From positions 1 through 64,000 of the forward strand of contig SEEL01000001.1 in NCBI GenBank assembly GCA_004144345.1: a stretch of 64,000 nt of DNA. Direction: 5' to 3'. The notes below the pieces were generated by a model. That model made no database searches, had not been told where the DNA came from, and worked only from the letters and a program-made list of their open reading frames with translations. Numbering within the stretch: the first letter of the stretch is position 1; the number at the start of each line of letters is the position of its first letter. The position numbers were made by a program, and so were the translations under genes. This document shows positions 46,411 to 54,967 of the stretch, one piece after another. The stretch is from Hyphomicrobiales bacterium. Its GTDB lineage: Bacteria > Pseudomonadota > Alphaproteobacteria > Rhizobiales > Devosiaceae.

Positions 46411-47667
46411 ATGAAATTCCAGACGACTCTGATGCTGGCGAGCGCCACGATGGCCCTGCTGGCGGGTGTGGGCAGCGCCTACGCCCAGGACGTGAACCTC
46501 ACGATCGAAAGCTGGCGTACGGACGACCTCGCCATCTGGCAGGACAAGATCATCCCCGCCTTCGAGGCCGCCAATCCGGGCATCAAGGTGACGTTCGCGC
46601 CGACCGCGCCGACCGAATACAACGCCGCGCTGTCGGCCAAGCTCGACGGCGGCACCGCCGGCGACATCATCACCTGCCGTCCGTTCGACGCGTCGCTGGC
46701 GCTGTTCGACAAGGGCCAGCTCGCCTCGCTGAACGATCTGGCCGGCATGGAGAACTTCTCCGGCGCCGCCAAGTCGGCGTGGTCGACCGATGACGGCGCG
46801 ACGACGTTCTGCGTGCCGATGGGCGCGGTGATCCACGGCTTCATCTACAATGCCGACGCCTTCGCGGCGCTGGGCATCGAAGAGCCCAAGACCCGCGACG
46901 AGTTCTTCGCCGCGCTCGACAAGATCAAGGCCGACGGCACCTACATCCCGCTCGCCATGGGCACCAATGACCAGTGGGAAGCCGCGACGATGGGCTACCA
47001 GAACATCGGTCCCAACTACTGGAAGGGTGAAGAGGGCCGTCTCGCCCTGATCGCCGGCACCCAGAAGCTGACCGATGCCGACTGGGTCGCTCCCTATGCC
47101 GAACTGGCCCGCTGGAAGGACTATATGGGCGACGGCTTCGAAGCCCAGACCTACTCCGACAGCCAGAATTTGTTCACGCTCGGCCGCGCCGCCATCTACC
47201 CGGCCGGCTCCTGGGAAATCGCCGGCTTCAACGCCAACGCCTCGTTCAAGATGGGTGCGTTCCCGCCGCCGGTCGCCGCGGCCGGTGACACCTGCTACAT
47301 CTCCGACCACACCGATATCGGCATCGGCCTCAACGCCGCCTCGCCGAACCAGGAAGCGGCCAAGAAGTTCCTGAGCTTCGTCGCCTCGACCGAATTCGGT
47401 ACGATCGAAGCCAACGCCCTGCCCGGCTTCTACCCGCTGGCCAAGGACCCGGTGACGATCGAAGATCCGCTGGCCCAGGAATTCGCCTCGTGGCGTTCGG
47501 AATGCCAGTCGACGATCCGTTCGACCTACGCGATCCTCAGCCGCGGCACGCCGAACCTCGAGAACGAAACCTGGAACGCCTCGGTCCAGGTGATCAAGGG
47601 CGCCGAGACGCCGGAAGCCGCGGGCGCCCGCCTGCAGGCCGGCCTCGACAGCTGGTACAAGCCCTGA
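46411..47667 (+). CDS. ABC sugar transporter, substrate-binding protein (family 1)
   Basis: A 418-residue periplasmic binding protein with signal peptide (MKFQTTLMLASATMALLAGV then GSAYAQ). Solute-binding family 1 features include SWRTDDLAIWQDKIIPAFEAANPGI, DIITCRPFDAS, WEAATMGYQNIG and GRAAIYPAGSWEI. Two lone cysteines (CRPF, TFCV) and a later pair could form disulfides. It follows the MurQ-like gene by about 50 bp and precedes the permeases; ligand unknown but likely an amino sugar or its oligomer given the context. Confidence 0.92.
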   Translation: MKFQTTLMLASATMALLAGVGSAYAQDVNLTIESWRTDDLAIWQDKIIPAFEAANPGIKVTFAPTAPTEYNAALSAKLDGGTAGDIITCRPFDASLALFDKGQLASLNDLAGMENFSGAAKSAWSTDDGATTFCVPMGAVIHGFIYNADAFAALGIEEPKTRDEFFAALDKIKADGTYIPLAMGTNDQWEAATMGYQNIGPNYWKGEEGRLALIAGTQKLTDADWVAPYAELARWKDYMGDGFEAQTYSDSQNLFTLGRAAIYPAGSWEIAGFNANASFKMGAFPPPVAAAGDTCYISDHTDIGIGLNAASPNQEAAKKFLSFVASTEFGTIEANALPGFYPLAKDPVTIEDPLAQEFASWRSECQSTIRSTYAILSRGTPNLENETWNASVQVIKGAETPEAAGARLQAGLDSWYKP

Positions 47668-47684
47668 TCGTTTCTAGTATTATG

Positions 47685-47709
47685 GGGGCGGCCTACGGGC
47701 CGCTCCTTT
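47685..47709 (+). terminator. Intercistronic stem-loop after the sugar-binding protein gene
   Basis: GCGGCC-tacg-GGCCGC stem extended by three further pairs (47685-47706, one G-U), followed by TTTC. Such structures after binding-protein genes usually give partial termination or mRNA stabilisation, raising binding-protein levels over permease levels. Confidence 0.65.
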
Positions 47710-47727
47710 CGGGGTCGGGGGACCTCC

Positions 47728-48654
47728 ATGGCGACTGACAATATCGAACCCATCAAGCGGCCTTTCCGCTCCCACATCCTGGTGTTCCTGGCGCCGGCAT
47801 TCCTCGTCTACACGGCGGTGATGATCTTCCCGCTGGTGTCGACGCTCTACCAATCGTTCTTCTCGAAGGACTGGACGTTCGTCGGCTTCGCCAATTTCAT
47901 GCAGCTGTTCACGGACCCGCGGCTCAGCGCGAGCTTCTGGAACGCGCTCTCCAACAATGTCTGGTTCTTCATCGTGCATATGTGCGTGCAGAACCCGATC
48001 GGCATTTTGCTCGCGGCCCTGCTGAGCAACCCCAAGCTCAGGCTGCGCGGCGTCTACCGCACGGTGTTCTTCATTCCGACGCTGCTCAGCTTCGTGATCG
48101 TGGGCTTTGTGTGGAAGCTGATCCTGTCGCCCGTGTGGGGCGTGACGCAGGGGATGATGAAATCGGTCGGCCTCGGCTGGCTGTACCAGCCCTGGCTCGG
48201 CAAGGAAGATTATGCGCTGACCACGCTGGCGCTGATCTCGAACTGGCAGTTCATCGGCATCCCGATGATGCTGATCTATGCGGCACTACTGTCGATCCCC
48301 GACGAGGTGATCGAGGCCGCCGAATGTGACGGCATCACCGGCTGGAGCCAGTTCTGGAAGATCCAGCTGCCGCTGGTGCTGCCGGCCATCGGCATCGTCT
48401 CGGTGCTGACCTTCGTCGGCAATTTCAATGCCTTCGACCTGGTCTATGCGGCGCAGGGCGCGCAGGCGGGACCGAACTTCTCGACCGACCTGTTGGGCAC
48501 CCTGCTCTACCGCACCTTCTTTGGCGCGCAATTGCAGCTGGGCGACAGGGCGATGGGCTCGACCATTGCGGCGGTGATGTTCCTCATCATCCTCGCGGGC
48601 GTGTGCATCTATCTGTTCGGCATCCAGACGCGGCTCCGCCGCTACCAGATGTGA
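47728..48654 (+). CDS. ABC sugar transporter, permease 1
   Basis: A 308-residue MalF/UgpA-type permease with six transmembrane segments and the EAA motif EAAECDGITGWSQFWKIQLPL (about 195-215; EAA-x3-G at the cytoplasmic loop that meets the ATPase). GGGGGA precedes the ATG. It is followed after 7 bp by the second permease. Confidence 0.93.
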   Translation: MATDNIEPIKRPFRSHILVFLAPAFLVYTAVMIFPLVSTLYQSFFSKDWTFVGFANFMQLFTDPRLSASFWNALSNNVWFFIVHMCVQNPIGILLAALLSNPKLRLRGVYRTVFFIPTLLSFVIVGFVWKLILSPVWGVTQGMMKSVGLGWLYQPWLGKEDYALTTLALISNWQFIGIPMMLIYAALLSIPDEVIEAAECDGITGWSQFWKIQLPLVLPAIGIVSVLTFVGNFNAFDLVYAAQGAQAGPNFSTDLLGTLLYRTFFGAQLQLGDRAMGSTIAAVMFLIILAGVCIYLFGIQTRLRRYQM

Positions 48655-48661
48655 GGCGGCG

Positions 48662-49528
48662 ATGAGCAAGGCACGCCAATCCCCGCTCCGTTCGATCGCC
48701 GCACACGCGATCCTGCTCACCTACACGCTGATCGCGCTGTTCCCGGTCTATGTGGTGGTGGTCAATTCGTTCAAGAACAAGAAGGGCATTTTCGCCTCGC
48801 CGCTATCCCTGCCCTTCGGCGATCTCTGGTCGCCGGACGGCTACGCGAAAGTGTGGCTGCGCGGCGACTTCCCGCTCTACTTCCAGAACAGCCTGATCGT
48901 CACGGTTGTGGCGCTGTTCTTCGTGCTGCTGTTCGGCGCGATGGCAGCGTTTGCGCTGAGCGAATACCGCTTCAAGCTCAACTCGCTCACCGGCCTTTAT
49001 CTCGCGCTCGGCATCATGATCCCGATCCGGCTCGGCACGGTGGCGATCCTGCAGCTGATGTCGAGTTCGGGCCTCACCGATCCGTCGGGTCCGTTCGGCC
49101 GTGCCGCGCCGCTCACGGCGCTGATCCTCGTCTACACGGCGCAAGGCTTGCCGCTGGCGATCTTCATCCTCTCGGAGTTCATGCAGACCGTCTCGAACGA
49201 TCTCAAGAATGCCGGGCGCATCGACGGCATGAACGAATACAAGATCTTCTTCCGCCTCGTGCTGCCGCTGGTGCGGCCGGCGATGGCGACGGTCGCCGTG
49301 TTCACCATGATCCCGATCTGGAATGACCTCTGGTTCCCGCTGATCCTCGCCCCCTCGGAGACCACCAAGACGGTGACGCTGGGCGCGCAGATGTTCCTCG
49401 GGCAGTTCCAGAGCGAATGGGACGCCGTGCTGGCGGCGCTGGCGCTCGCCATCCTGCCGGTCCTCATCCTCTATCTCATCTTCTCGCGGCAATTGATCCG
49501 CGGCATTACTTCTGGAGCCGTCAAATGA
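48662..49528 (+). CDS. ABC sugar transporter, permease 2
   Basis: A 288-residue MalG/UgpE-type permease, six transmembrane segments, with the cytoplasmic-loop motif LKNAGRIDGMNEYKIFFRLVLPL. The N-terminal segment LLTYTLIALFPVYVVVVNSFKNK is the classic MalG-type start. Its stop overlaps the Gfo/Idh start as ATGA. Confidence 0.93.
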   Translation: MSKARQSPLRSIAAHAILLTYTLIALFPVYVVVVNSFKNKKGIFASPLSLPFGDLWSPDGYAKVWLRGDFPLYFQNSLIVTVVALFFVLLFGAMAAFALSEYRFKLNSLTGLYLALGIMIPIRLGTVAILQLMSSSGLTDPSGPFGRAAPLTALILVYTAQGLPLAIFILSEFMQTVSNDLKNAGRIDGMNEYKIFFRLVLPLVRPAMATVAVFTMIPIWNDLWFPLILAPSETTKTVTLGAQMFLGQFQSEWDAVLAALALAILPVLILYLIFSRQLIRGITSGAVK

Positions 49529-50574
49529 CGCTGCGCGTACTCGCGGCGGGGCTGGGCAATATGGGGCGCAGCCATGCCCTCGCCTATCACCGCCACCCCG
49601 GTTTCGAGATCGTCGGCCTGGTGAACCGCTCGAAGCCGAAGCTGCATGAGGAGCTGAGCGGCTACGACATCCTGCCCGCCTTCGGGCCCGCCCTGCGCGA
49701 ACTGCAGCCGGACGTTGTCTCGATCAATACCTATTCGGACACCCATGCCGACTACGCCGTGATGGCGATGGAACAGGGCGCGCATGTGTTCATCGAAAAA
49801 CCGCTGGCGACCACAGTGAAGGACGCCGAGCGCGTCGTCGCGGCCGCGCGGGCGAACAACCGCAAGCTCGTCGTCGGCTACATCCTCCGCCACCATCCGA
49901 GCTGGATCGGCTTCATCGCCGAAGCGCGCAAGCTCGGGGGGCCCTATGTGTTCCGGATGAACCTCAACCAGCAGTCGAGCGGGCCGACCTGGCTGACGCA
50001 CAAGACGCTGATGGAGACCACGTCGCCCATCGTCGATTGCGGCGTGCATTACGTGGACGTGATGTGCCAGATCACCGACGCCAAGGCGGTCGAGGTGCGC
50101 GGCATGGGCCTCAGGCTCTCCGACGAGATCAAGCCCGACATGTACAATTACGGCCACTTCCAGGTGCTGTTCGATGACGGCTCGCTGGCCTGGTACGAAG
50201 CGGCGTGGGGACCGATGATCTCGGACGCGGCGTTCTTCGTGAAGGACGTGATGAGCCCCAATGGCTCGGTCTCGATCGTCATGGACGCCAATGCCCGCTC
50301 GGATTCGCACGAGACCCACACCAAGACCGATACGATCAAGGTGCACCGCGCCGCGGTCGGCCCGGATGGCAAGTTCAGCCAGCCCGACGAGATGCTGTCG
50401 ATGGCGGGCGAGCCCGGCCACGATGCGCTTTGCGCGCGGGAGCAGGACTATGTCTATCGCGCCATCACCGAGAATATCGATCTGACACGACATATGGACG
50501 ACGCCGTCGCCTCGCTTCGCATCTGCCTTGCCGCAGACGAGAGCGTGCGCACCGGCAAAGCGGTGAGGCTCTGA
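49525..50574 (+). CDS. Gfo/Idh/MocA-family oxidoreductase
   Basis: A 349-residue NAD(P)-dependent sugar oxidoreductase: Rossmann GLGNMGRSHALAYHRH, INTYSDTHADYAVMAM, the family EKPLATT with its catalytic lysine, and SPIVDCGVHYVDVM with the usual His in the active site. ATG 49525 overlaps the permease stop; its own stop overlaps the ATPase ATG (TGATG). Genes of this type inside ABC operons usually act on the imported sugar; substrate unknown. Confidence 0.9.
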   Translation: MTLRVLAAGLGNMGRSHALAYHRHPGFEIVGLVNRSKPKLHEELSGYDILPAFGPALRELQPDVVSINTYSDTHADYAVMAMEQGAHVFIEKPLATTVKDAERVVAAARANNRKLVVGYILRHHPSWIGFIAEARKLGGPYVFRMNLNQQSSGPTWLTHKTLMETTSPIVDCGVHYVDVMCQITDAKAVEVRGMGLRLSDEIKPDMYNYGHFQVLFDDGSLAWYEAAWGPMISDAAFFVKDVMSPNGSVSIVMDANARSDSHETHTKTDTIKVHRAAVGPDGKFSQPDEMLSMAGEPGHDALCAREQDYVYRAITENIDLTRHMDDAVASLRICLAADESVRTGKAVRL

Positions 50575-51575
50575 TGGGATCGCTGAAACTTCAGAAGGTC
50601 GAGAAGGCCTTCGGCGCCACCAAGGTTCTGCACGGCATCGATCTCGAGGTCGCCGATGGCGAGTTCGTGATCTTTGTCGGCCCGTCGGGCTGCGGCAAGT
50701 CCACGCTGCTCCGCATCATTGCCGGGCTCGAGGATTCGACCGGCGGCGCCGTGCTGATCGATGGCGAGCGCGTCGATGCCGTGCCGCCCGCCAAGCGCGG
50801 CATTGCAATGGTGTTCCAGACCTATGCGCTCTATCCGCATATGAGCGTCAAGGGCAACATGTCGGCCGGGCTCAAGCAGGGCGGCATGCCGAACGAGCAG
50901 GTGGAAGCCCGCGTCGCCGAGGCAAGCCGCATGCTGTCGCTGGATGAGTATCTGCAGCGGCGGCCGGCAGAACTATCGGGCGGGCAGCGCCAGCGCGTCG
51001 CGATCGGCCGCGCCGTGGTGCGCGAGCCGAAACTGTTCCTGTTCGACGAGCCACTGTCGAACCTCGACGCGGCGCTGCGCGTCAACACGCGCCTCGAGAT
51101 CGCCAAGCTGCACCGGCAGCTCAAGGCCACGATGATCTATGTGACGCATGACCAGGTCGAGGCGATGACGCTCGCCGACAAGATCGTGGTGATGAATGCG
51201 GGCCGCATCGAGCAGATCGGCTCGCCGATGGAACTCTACAACAAGCCGGCCAATCTGTTCGTCGCGGGCTTCATCGGCTCGCCGCAGATGAACTTCATGG
51301 ATGCGGCGGCGCTCGGCATCAGCGGCGCCAAGACCATCGGCGTGCGCCCCGAGCATCTGACGCTCAGCGCCGAGGCCGGCCAGTGGCGCGGCAAGGTGGT
51401 GCATGTCGAGCACCTCGGCGCCGACACCAATGTCTATCTCGAAACGGAAAAGACCGGCATCATCACCGCCCGGCTGTTCGGCGAAGTGCGCTACGAACCG
51501 GACGCGGTCGTCTACGCCTCGGCCGAGCCGAAATTCGTCTACCGCTTCGACGAGAGCGGCAAGGCGATCTACTAG
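50574..51575 (+). CDS. ABC sugar transporter ATPase (UgpC/MalK type)
   Basis: A 333-residue ATPase: Walker A GPSGCGKST (about 37-45), Q-loop in MVFQTYALYPHMSV, signature LSGGQRQRVAIGRA, Walker B LFLFDEPLSNLDA, H-loop YVTHDQVEAMTLAD, and a C-terminal OB-type regulatory domain (IGVRPEHL onward). Last gene of the MurQ-like/ABC operon; a hairpin follows 10 bp after the stop. Confidence 0.95.
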   Translation: MGSLKLQKVEKAFGATKVLHGIDLEVADGEFVIFVGPSGCGKSTLLRIIAGLEDSTGGAVLIDGERVDAVPPAKRGIAMVFQTYALYPHMSVKGNMSAGLKQGGMPNEQVEARVAEASRMLSLDEYLQRRPAELSGGQRQRVAIGRAVVREPKLFLFDEPLSNLDAALRVNTRLEIAKLHRQLKATMIYVTHDQVEAMTLADKIVVMNAGRIEQIGSPMELYNKPANLFVAGFIGSPQMNFMDAAALGISGAKTIGVRPEHLTLSAEAGQWRGKVVHVEHLGADTNVYLETEKTGIITARLFGEVRYEPDAVVYASAEPKFVYRFDESGKAIY

Positions 51576-51584
51576 CGCCCCGGC

Positions 51585-51607
51585 CCTCCCCCGGTCACCG
51601 GGGGAGG
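51585..51607. terminator. CCTCCCCCGGT/ACCGGGGGAGG hairpin between convergent operons
   Basis: An 11-bp-arm palindrome (51585-51595 with 51597-51607) in the 48-bp gap between the ugpC-like gene and the convergent SDR gene. It resembles the second hairpin of the dispersed two-hairpin repeats, so it may be a shortened copy. It has no U-tract but could act as a bidirectional barrier. Confidence 0.6.
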
Positions 51608-51623
51608 ATGCTTGCTTGGGCTA

Positions 51624-52355
51624 TTACGCCGTCCAGCCGCCGTCGATGATGTGCACCTGGCCGGTCGTGTAGGTCGCGGTCGCGAGGTAGAGCGCGAGCT
51701 CGGCGACTTCGGCCGGCTGGGCAATGCGGCCGATCGGCTGGCGGGCGATGAACGCCTTGCGGGCGGCTTCGAAGTCGCCGGTGGCCTTCCAGCGCTCGTG
51801 CAGCGACGGGCTGTCGACGGTGCCGGGGGCGATGGCGTTGACGCGGATGCCCTTGGTCACATAGTCGGCGGCGATCGACTTGGTCAGGCCGATCACGGCG
51901 GCCTTCGAGATGGTGTAGGCGGCGCGGTTAGGCACGCCCTTCACCGAGGACGCCACGGTCGACATGTTGATGATCGAGCCGTCGCCATGTTCGAGCATGG
52001 CCGGCATGAAGGCCTTGATCATGCGGATCTGCGCCCAGACGTTGAGGTCGAAGGCGAATTCGAGGTCCTTGTCGTCCATTTCGAGGATGGTGCCGTTGTG
52101 GACGACGCCCGCGCAGTTGAAGAGCACGTCGATGTGGCCGATTTCGGCCGCGGCGGCCTTCACGGCGTCATTGTCGAGCACGTTGAGCACGCGGGTAGTG
52201 ACGCCCGGCAGGCCGTTCAGTTCGGCCAGCTTGGCCTCGTTGACGTCGGTGGCGATGACGCGCGAACCGGCGCGCGAAAAGGCCTCGACAGTGGCTCGAC
52301 CGATCCCCTGCGCGGCGGCGGTGATCAGGCTCAGCTTGCCATCCAGACTACCCAT
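51624..52355 (-). CDS. SDR similar to 2-keto-3-deoxy-L-fuconate dehydrogenase/DHRS6
   Basis: A 243-residue SDR. The N-terminal cofactor motif reads TAAAQGIGRATVEAF, the form seen in DHRS6 and in 2-keto-3-deoxy-L-fuconate dehydrogenases rather than TGxxxGIG. Then ATDVNEAKL, NCAGVVHNG, NMSTVASS, YTISK (Tyr near 145) and APGTVDSPSL. ATG 52355 has GAAGGA about seven bases upstream. It lies 92 bp after the nucleoside-hydrolase-like gene, in the same direction, so it could be the last gene of the import operon. Sugar-acid oxidation is the best guess. Confidence 0.85.
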   Translation of the reverse strand: MGSLDGKLSLITAAAQGIGRATVEAFSRAGSRVIATDVNEAKLAELNGLPGVTTRVLNVLDNDAVKAAAAEIGHIDVLFNCAGVVHNGTILEMDDKDLEFAFDLNVWAQIRMIKAFMPAMLEHGDGSIINMSTVASSVKGVPNRAAYTISKAAVIGLTKSIAADYVTKGIRVNAIAPGTVDSPSLHERWKATGDFEAARKAFIARQPIGRIAQPAEVAELALYLATATYTTGQVHIIDGGWTA

Positions 52356-52447
52356 GAATTCATCCTTCACTCGTGATGGCGACTTGCTAACGCGGGCCAG
52401 CCGCGCGGGCAAGTCACCTAAAGTGCAAGAACGTCAGGTCCGCCGCG

Positions 52448-53395
52448 CTATTTACGGGCAAATAGCGCCAGCCGCGCCTGCATGTCGCCAAAGGTCAGGC
52501 GGGTGTCGATCTGCGTGTAGACGCGGATCGGCCGGCCCGCCGGATGGTCGACATAGAGGCCCGCTTCGTCGAGCCGCGGCGCGGGACGCGTCACATACTG
52601 GCTCGACGACGGATCGGGCTGGAAGGACGATTGCAGCGCCGTCAGCGTCACCAGCGGGCTGTCGCCCAGCGCATAGGTGTCGCCGATGTTCATGCCAACC
52701 TTGCCGATCATCTCCATCACCCTCTCGATGCTGTCGACCAGATAGGCGCCGAGCGGGCCCAGCGGCCGGATCGTCGCCTCCATCTCGGCATGCGAGAACA
52801 GCATCTGCCGGTAGACATTGCGCGGCACCTGCCAGATCGGGATGGCGCTGTCGTTGAACAGCACCTGCCCCGACGTGATGTCGATGTTGAGGTTGTATTC
52901 GGTGCCGGTCACGCCGGGCACCGGCGGCGCGAGGTCGAGATATTCGAGCCCGCCGATCCACACCAGCGTCAGCCGCTCGGCAATGCGCGGCTCCATCAGC
53001 CAGGCACTGGCGAGATCGGTGAGCCCGCCGCCCGCCGCGTAATAGAGCGGGGTCTTGACGTCATCGCGCATAGCCTCGGCGACGATGGCCTCGGCGGCCT
53101 TGGTCACCTGCGGCGTATGCACATCGTCGAGCTTCACTTCCGAGCCGGTCAGCACCGGCACCTTGCCCGCCATCCCCATCATGCCGAGCAGTTCATTGGC
53201 CACCTCGACGGCGCTGGTCGCCGTCGTGGGCGACGGATGCCACGGATCGCCGGCGCGCAGATGCGAGCCGACAATGAAGGGGATCTCGACCGCCGGGCAC
53301 AGCAGATGATGCGCCGTCTGGAACAGATCGTCCGGATCGCCAGCGAAGTCATTGTCGATGATGACGCGGGCGCGCGGCGTAACATTGATGCTCAT
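52448..53395 (-). CDS. Divergent nucleoside-hydrolase-like protein
   Basis: A 315-residue IUNH-superfamily protein. The calcium-binding start is RVIIDNDFAGDPDDLFQTAH (about 10-29), the usual DxDxxxDD form. Later: AAGGGLTDLASA, EYNLNIDITSGQVLFN, and IGDTYALGDSPLVTL. The family motif HDPLAV has become GDSPLV, with the catalytic-histidine position replaced by glycine. Substrates may be N- or O-ribosides/furanosides other than purine nucleosides. ATG 53395 has AAGGATT upstream. No signal peptide; cytoplasmic. It follows the esterase by nine bases. Confidence 0.82.
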   Translation of the reverse strand: MSINVTPRARVIIDNDFAGDPDDLFQTAHHLLCPAVEIPFIVGSHLRAGDPWHPSPTTATSAVEVANELLGMMGMAGKVPVLTGSEVKLDDVHTPQVTKAAEAIVAEAMRDDVKTPLYYAAGGGLTDLASAWLMEPRIAERLTLVWIGGLEYLDLAPPVPGVTGTEYNLNIDITSGQVLFNDSAIPIWQVPRNVYRQMLFSHAEMEATIRPLGPLGAYLVDSIERVMEMIGKVGMNIGDTYALGDSPLVTLTALQSSFQPDPSSSQYVTRPAPRLDEAGLYVDHPAGRPIRVYTQIDTRLTFGDMQARLALFARK

Positions 53396-53404
53396 GGGCA
53401 ATCC

Positions 53405-54967
53405 TTATGCATTTGGGTGACGGTCCTGCCAGAAGAGACGCTCCTGCCGGTCGAGGTCGAGTACAACCCGCGGCTCAGCGTCGAGCCACATCGTCGGCCG
53501 CGCCTTGAGCGTATAGGCCGGCCAAGGGGGTAAGCCCGTCGCCTCGGGCCGCCCATGACGGGCGAACGCCGCCCAATAGGCGCTCATTGCCAGCGAGGTT
53601 CTTAGGCGGCCCGGCGACTGGTCGGCATAGAGGAAGGAGGCGAGATTCTTGTCGGTGTTGGCGAACTTGATGTTGATGTCGGCGGCGTGCGGCGAGCCGA
53701 TCGGAAAGGTGGTGCCGGGAACCAGCGTCGGGCTCTGATAGGCGAGCTGGTACATGTACACGGGGGCCGCCCCCTGCCGGACCTTCGCCTCCGCAATCCT
53801 GATGCTATCGCGCCAGATCGGCGATGTCGTGATGGCGAAGTAGAGTGCCGCCGGCGAGGCGTCCGGCCGCGACGCCCTGAAGGTCGCGATGACCTCGTCG
53901 ATGTCGCGCCCGGCATAGGATTCGCTCAGGCGACTGCGCAGGCCCGCTTCGTCGATACCGAACACGTCGGGCGGCCCGAACAGGTGAAAGAACACCGACT
54001 CGTCGCGGCAGGTGCCGCACATCAGGGGCTTGTCGCTCGAGAATGGCGCGACGCCATCCGCAAAGGGATGCTGCGGGATGATGGTGCCATCGACGAAGGC
54101 GCCGAAGCCGGGCATGCCCTCCGGCTCGGCCCAGGGCGCGACACCCCTCGGAACTTCCCTGGCCTGCACGTCGAGCAGCGTTTCAGCCGGAATGTCGTGC
54201 AGCTTGGCGATATCGCCCGTCCCCAGCCCGAGCAGTTCGAGGGTGCGCCTGGCACGGGCCGTTGCGCCCTCACGGGTCGGGAAGCGGATCGGCGCCGCAC
54301 TTTCGATCGAGGCCTTGTGGAAGAGGTTCGAGGCATCGGGCATGGTGTAGATCGCCGCGGTCTTTGCCCCGCCCCCGCTCTCGCCCCACACCATGATGTT
54401 GTCCGGGTCGCCGCCAAAATTCTCGATGTTCTCGCTGGTCCAGCGCAGCGCGGCGAGAATGTCGAGCATGCCCTGGTTGGCGGGATAGTCGCCATCGGTC
54501 AAATCGCCGAGGAAGAGGTAGCCAAGCAGCCCGAGGCGGTGGTTGGATTGTACGACCACCACGTCGTAGAGACGCGCCAGATTGGTGCCGTCCTGGCCGG
54601 TCGCCGCGCCGGAGCCGATCATGTAGCCGCCGCCGTGGTTGTAGAACATCACAGGGCGCCGCTTCCCATCGGCGGCGGGCGTCCAGATGTTGAGGTAGAG
54701 GCAATCCTCCGAGGGCGCCGGCATCCGCCCATTGCCGGCGGGTCCCATTTCCGCGCCGGGTATTTGCATCGCGGGGCTGGCGAAGGCCACCGCATCGCGG
54801 ACACCGTCCCAGCCATCGAGCGCCTGCGGCGCCTTGAACCGGAGCGCGCCGAGCGGTGGCTTGGCGTAGGGGACGCCGAGGAATTTGGCGATCCCGTCGC
54901 TGCGGCTGCCGCGAACCCTGCCGTGGCGCGTTGCGGCCTCGACACTGCTCGCGGCAAGCGTGGACAT
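53405..54967 (-). CDS. Cytoplasmic type-B carboxylesterase
   Basis: A 520-residue carboxylesterase: FLGVPYAKPPLGALRFKAPQ, signature SEDCLYLNIWTP, oxyanion NHGGGYMIGSG, nucleophile elbow GESGGG (Ser near 196), acid in GTCRDESVFF and His in GSPHAADINIKF. All triad residues are present. No signal peptide. The start ATG 54967 overlaps the upstream gene's stop (TGATG). In this operon it probably removes acyl or methyl esters from the imported glycoside. Confidence 0.88.
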   Translation of the reverse strand: MSTLAASSVEAATRHGRVRGSRSDGIAKFLGVPYAKPPLGALRFKAPQALDGWDGVRDAVAFASPAMQIPGAEMGPAGNGRMPAPSEDCLYLNIWTPAADGKRRPVMFYNHGGGYMIGSGAATGQDGTNLARLYDVVVVQSNHRLGLLGYLFLGDLTDGDYPANQGMLDILAALRWTSENIENFGGDPDNIMVWGESGGGAKTAAIYTMPDASNLFHKASIESAAPIRFPTREGATARARRTLELLGLGTGDIAKLHDIPAETLLDVQAREVPRGVAPWAEPEGMPGFGAFVDGTIIPQHPFADGVAPFSSDKPLMCGTCRDESVFFHLFGPPDVFGIDEAGLRSRLSESYAGRDIDEVIATFRASRPDASPAALYFAITTSPIWRDSIRIAEAKVRQGAAPVYMYQLAYQSPTLVPGTTFPIGSPHAADINIKFANTDKNLASFLYADQSPGRLRTSLAMSAYWAAFARHGRPEATGLPPWPAYTLKARPTMWLDAEPRVVLDLDRQERLFWQDRHPNA

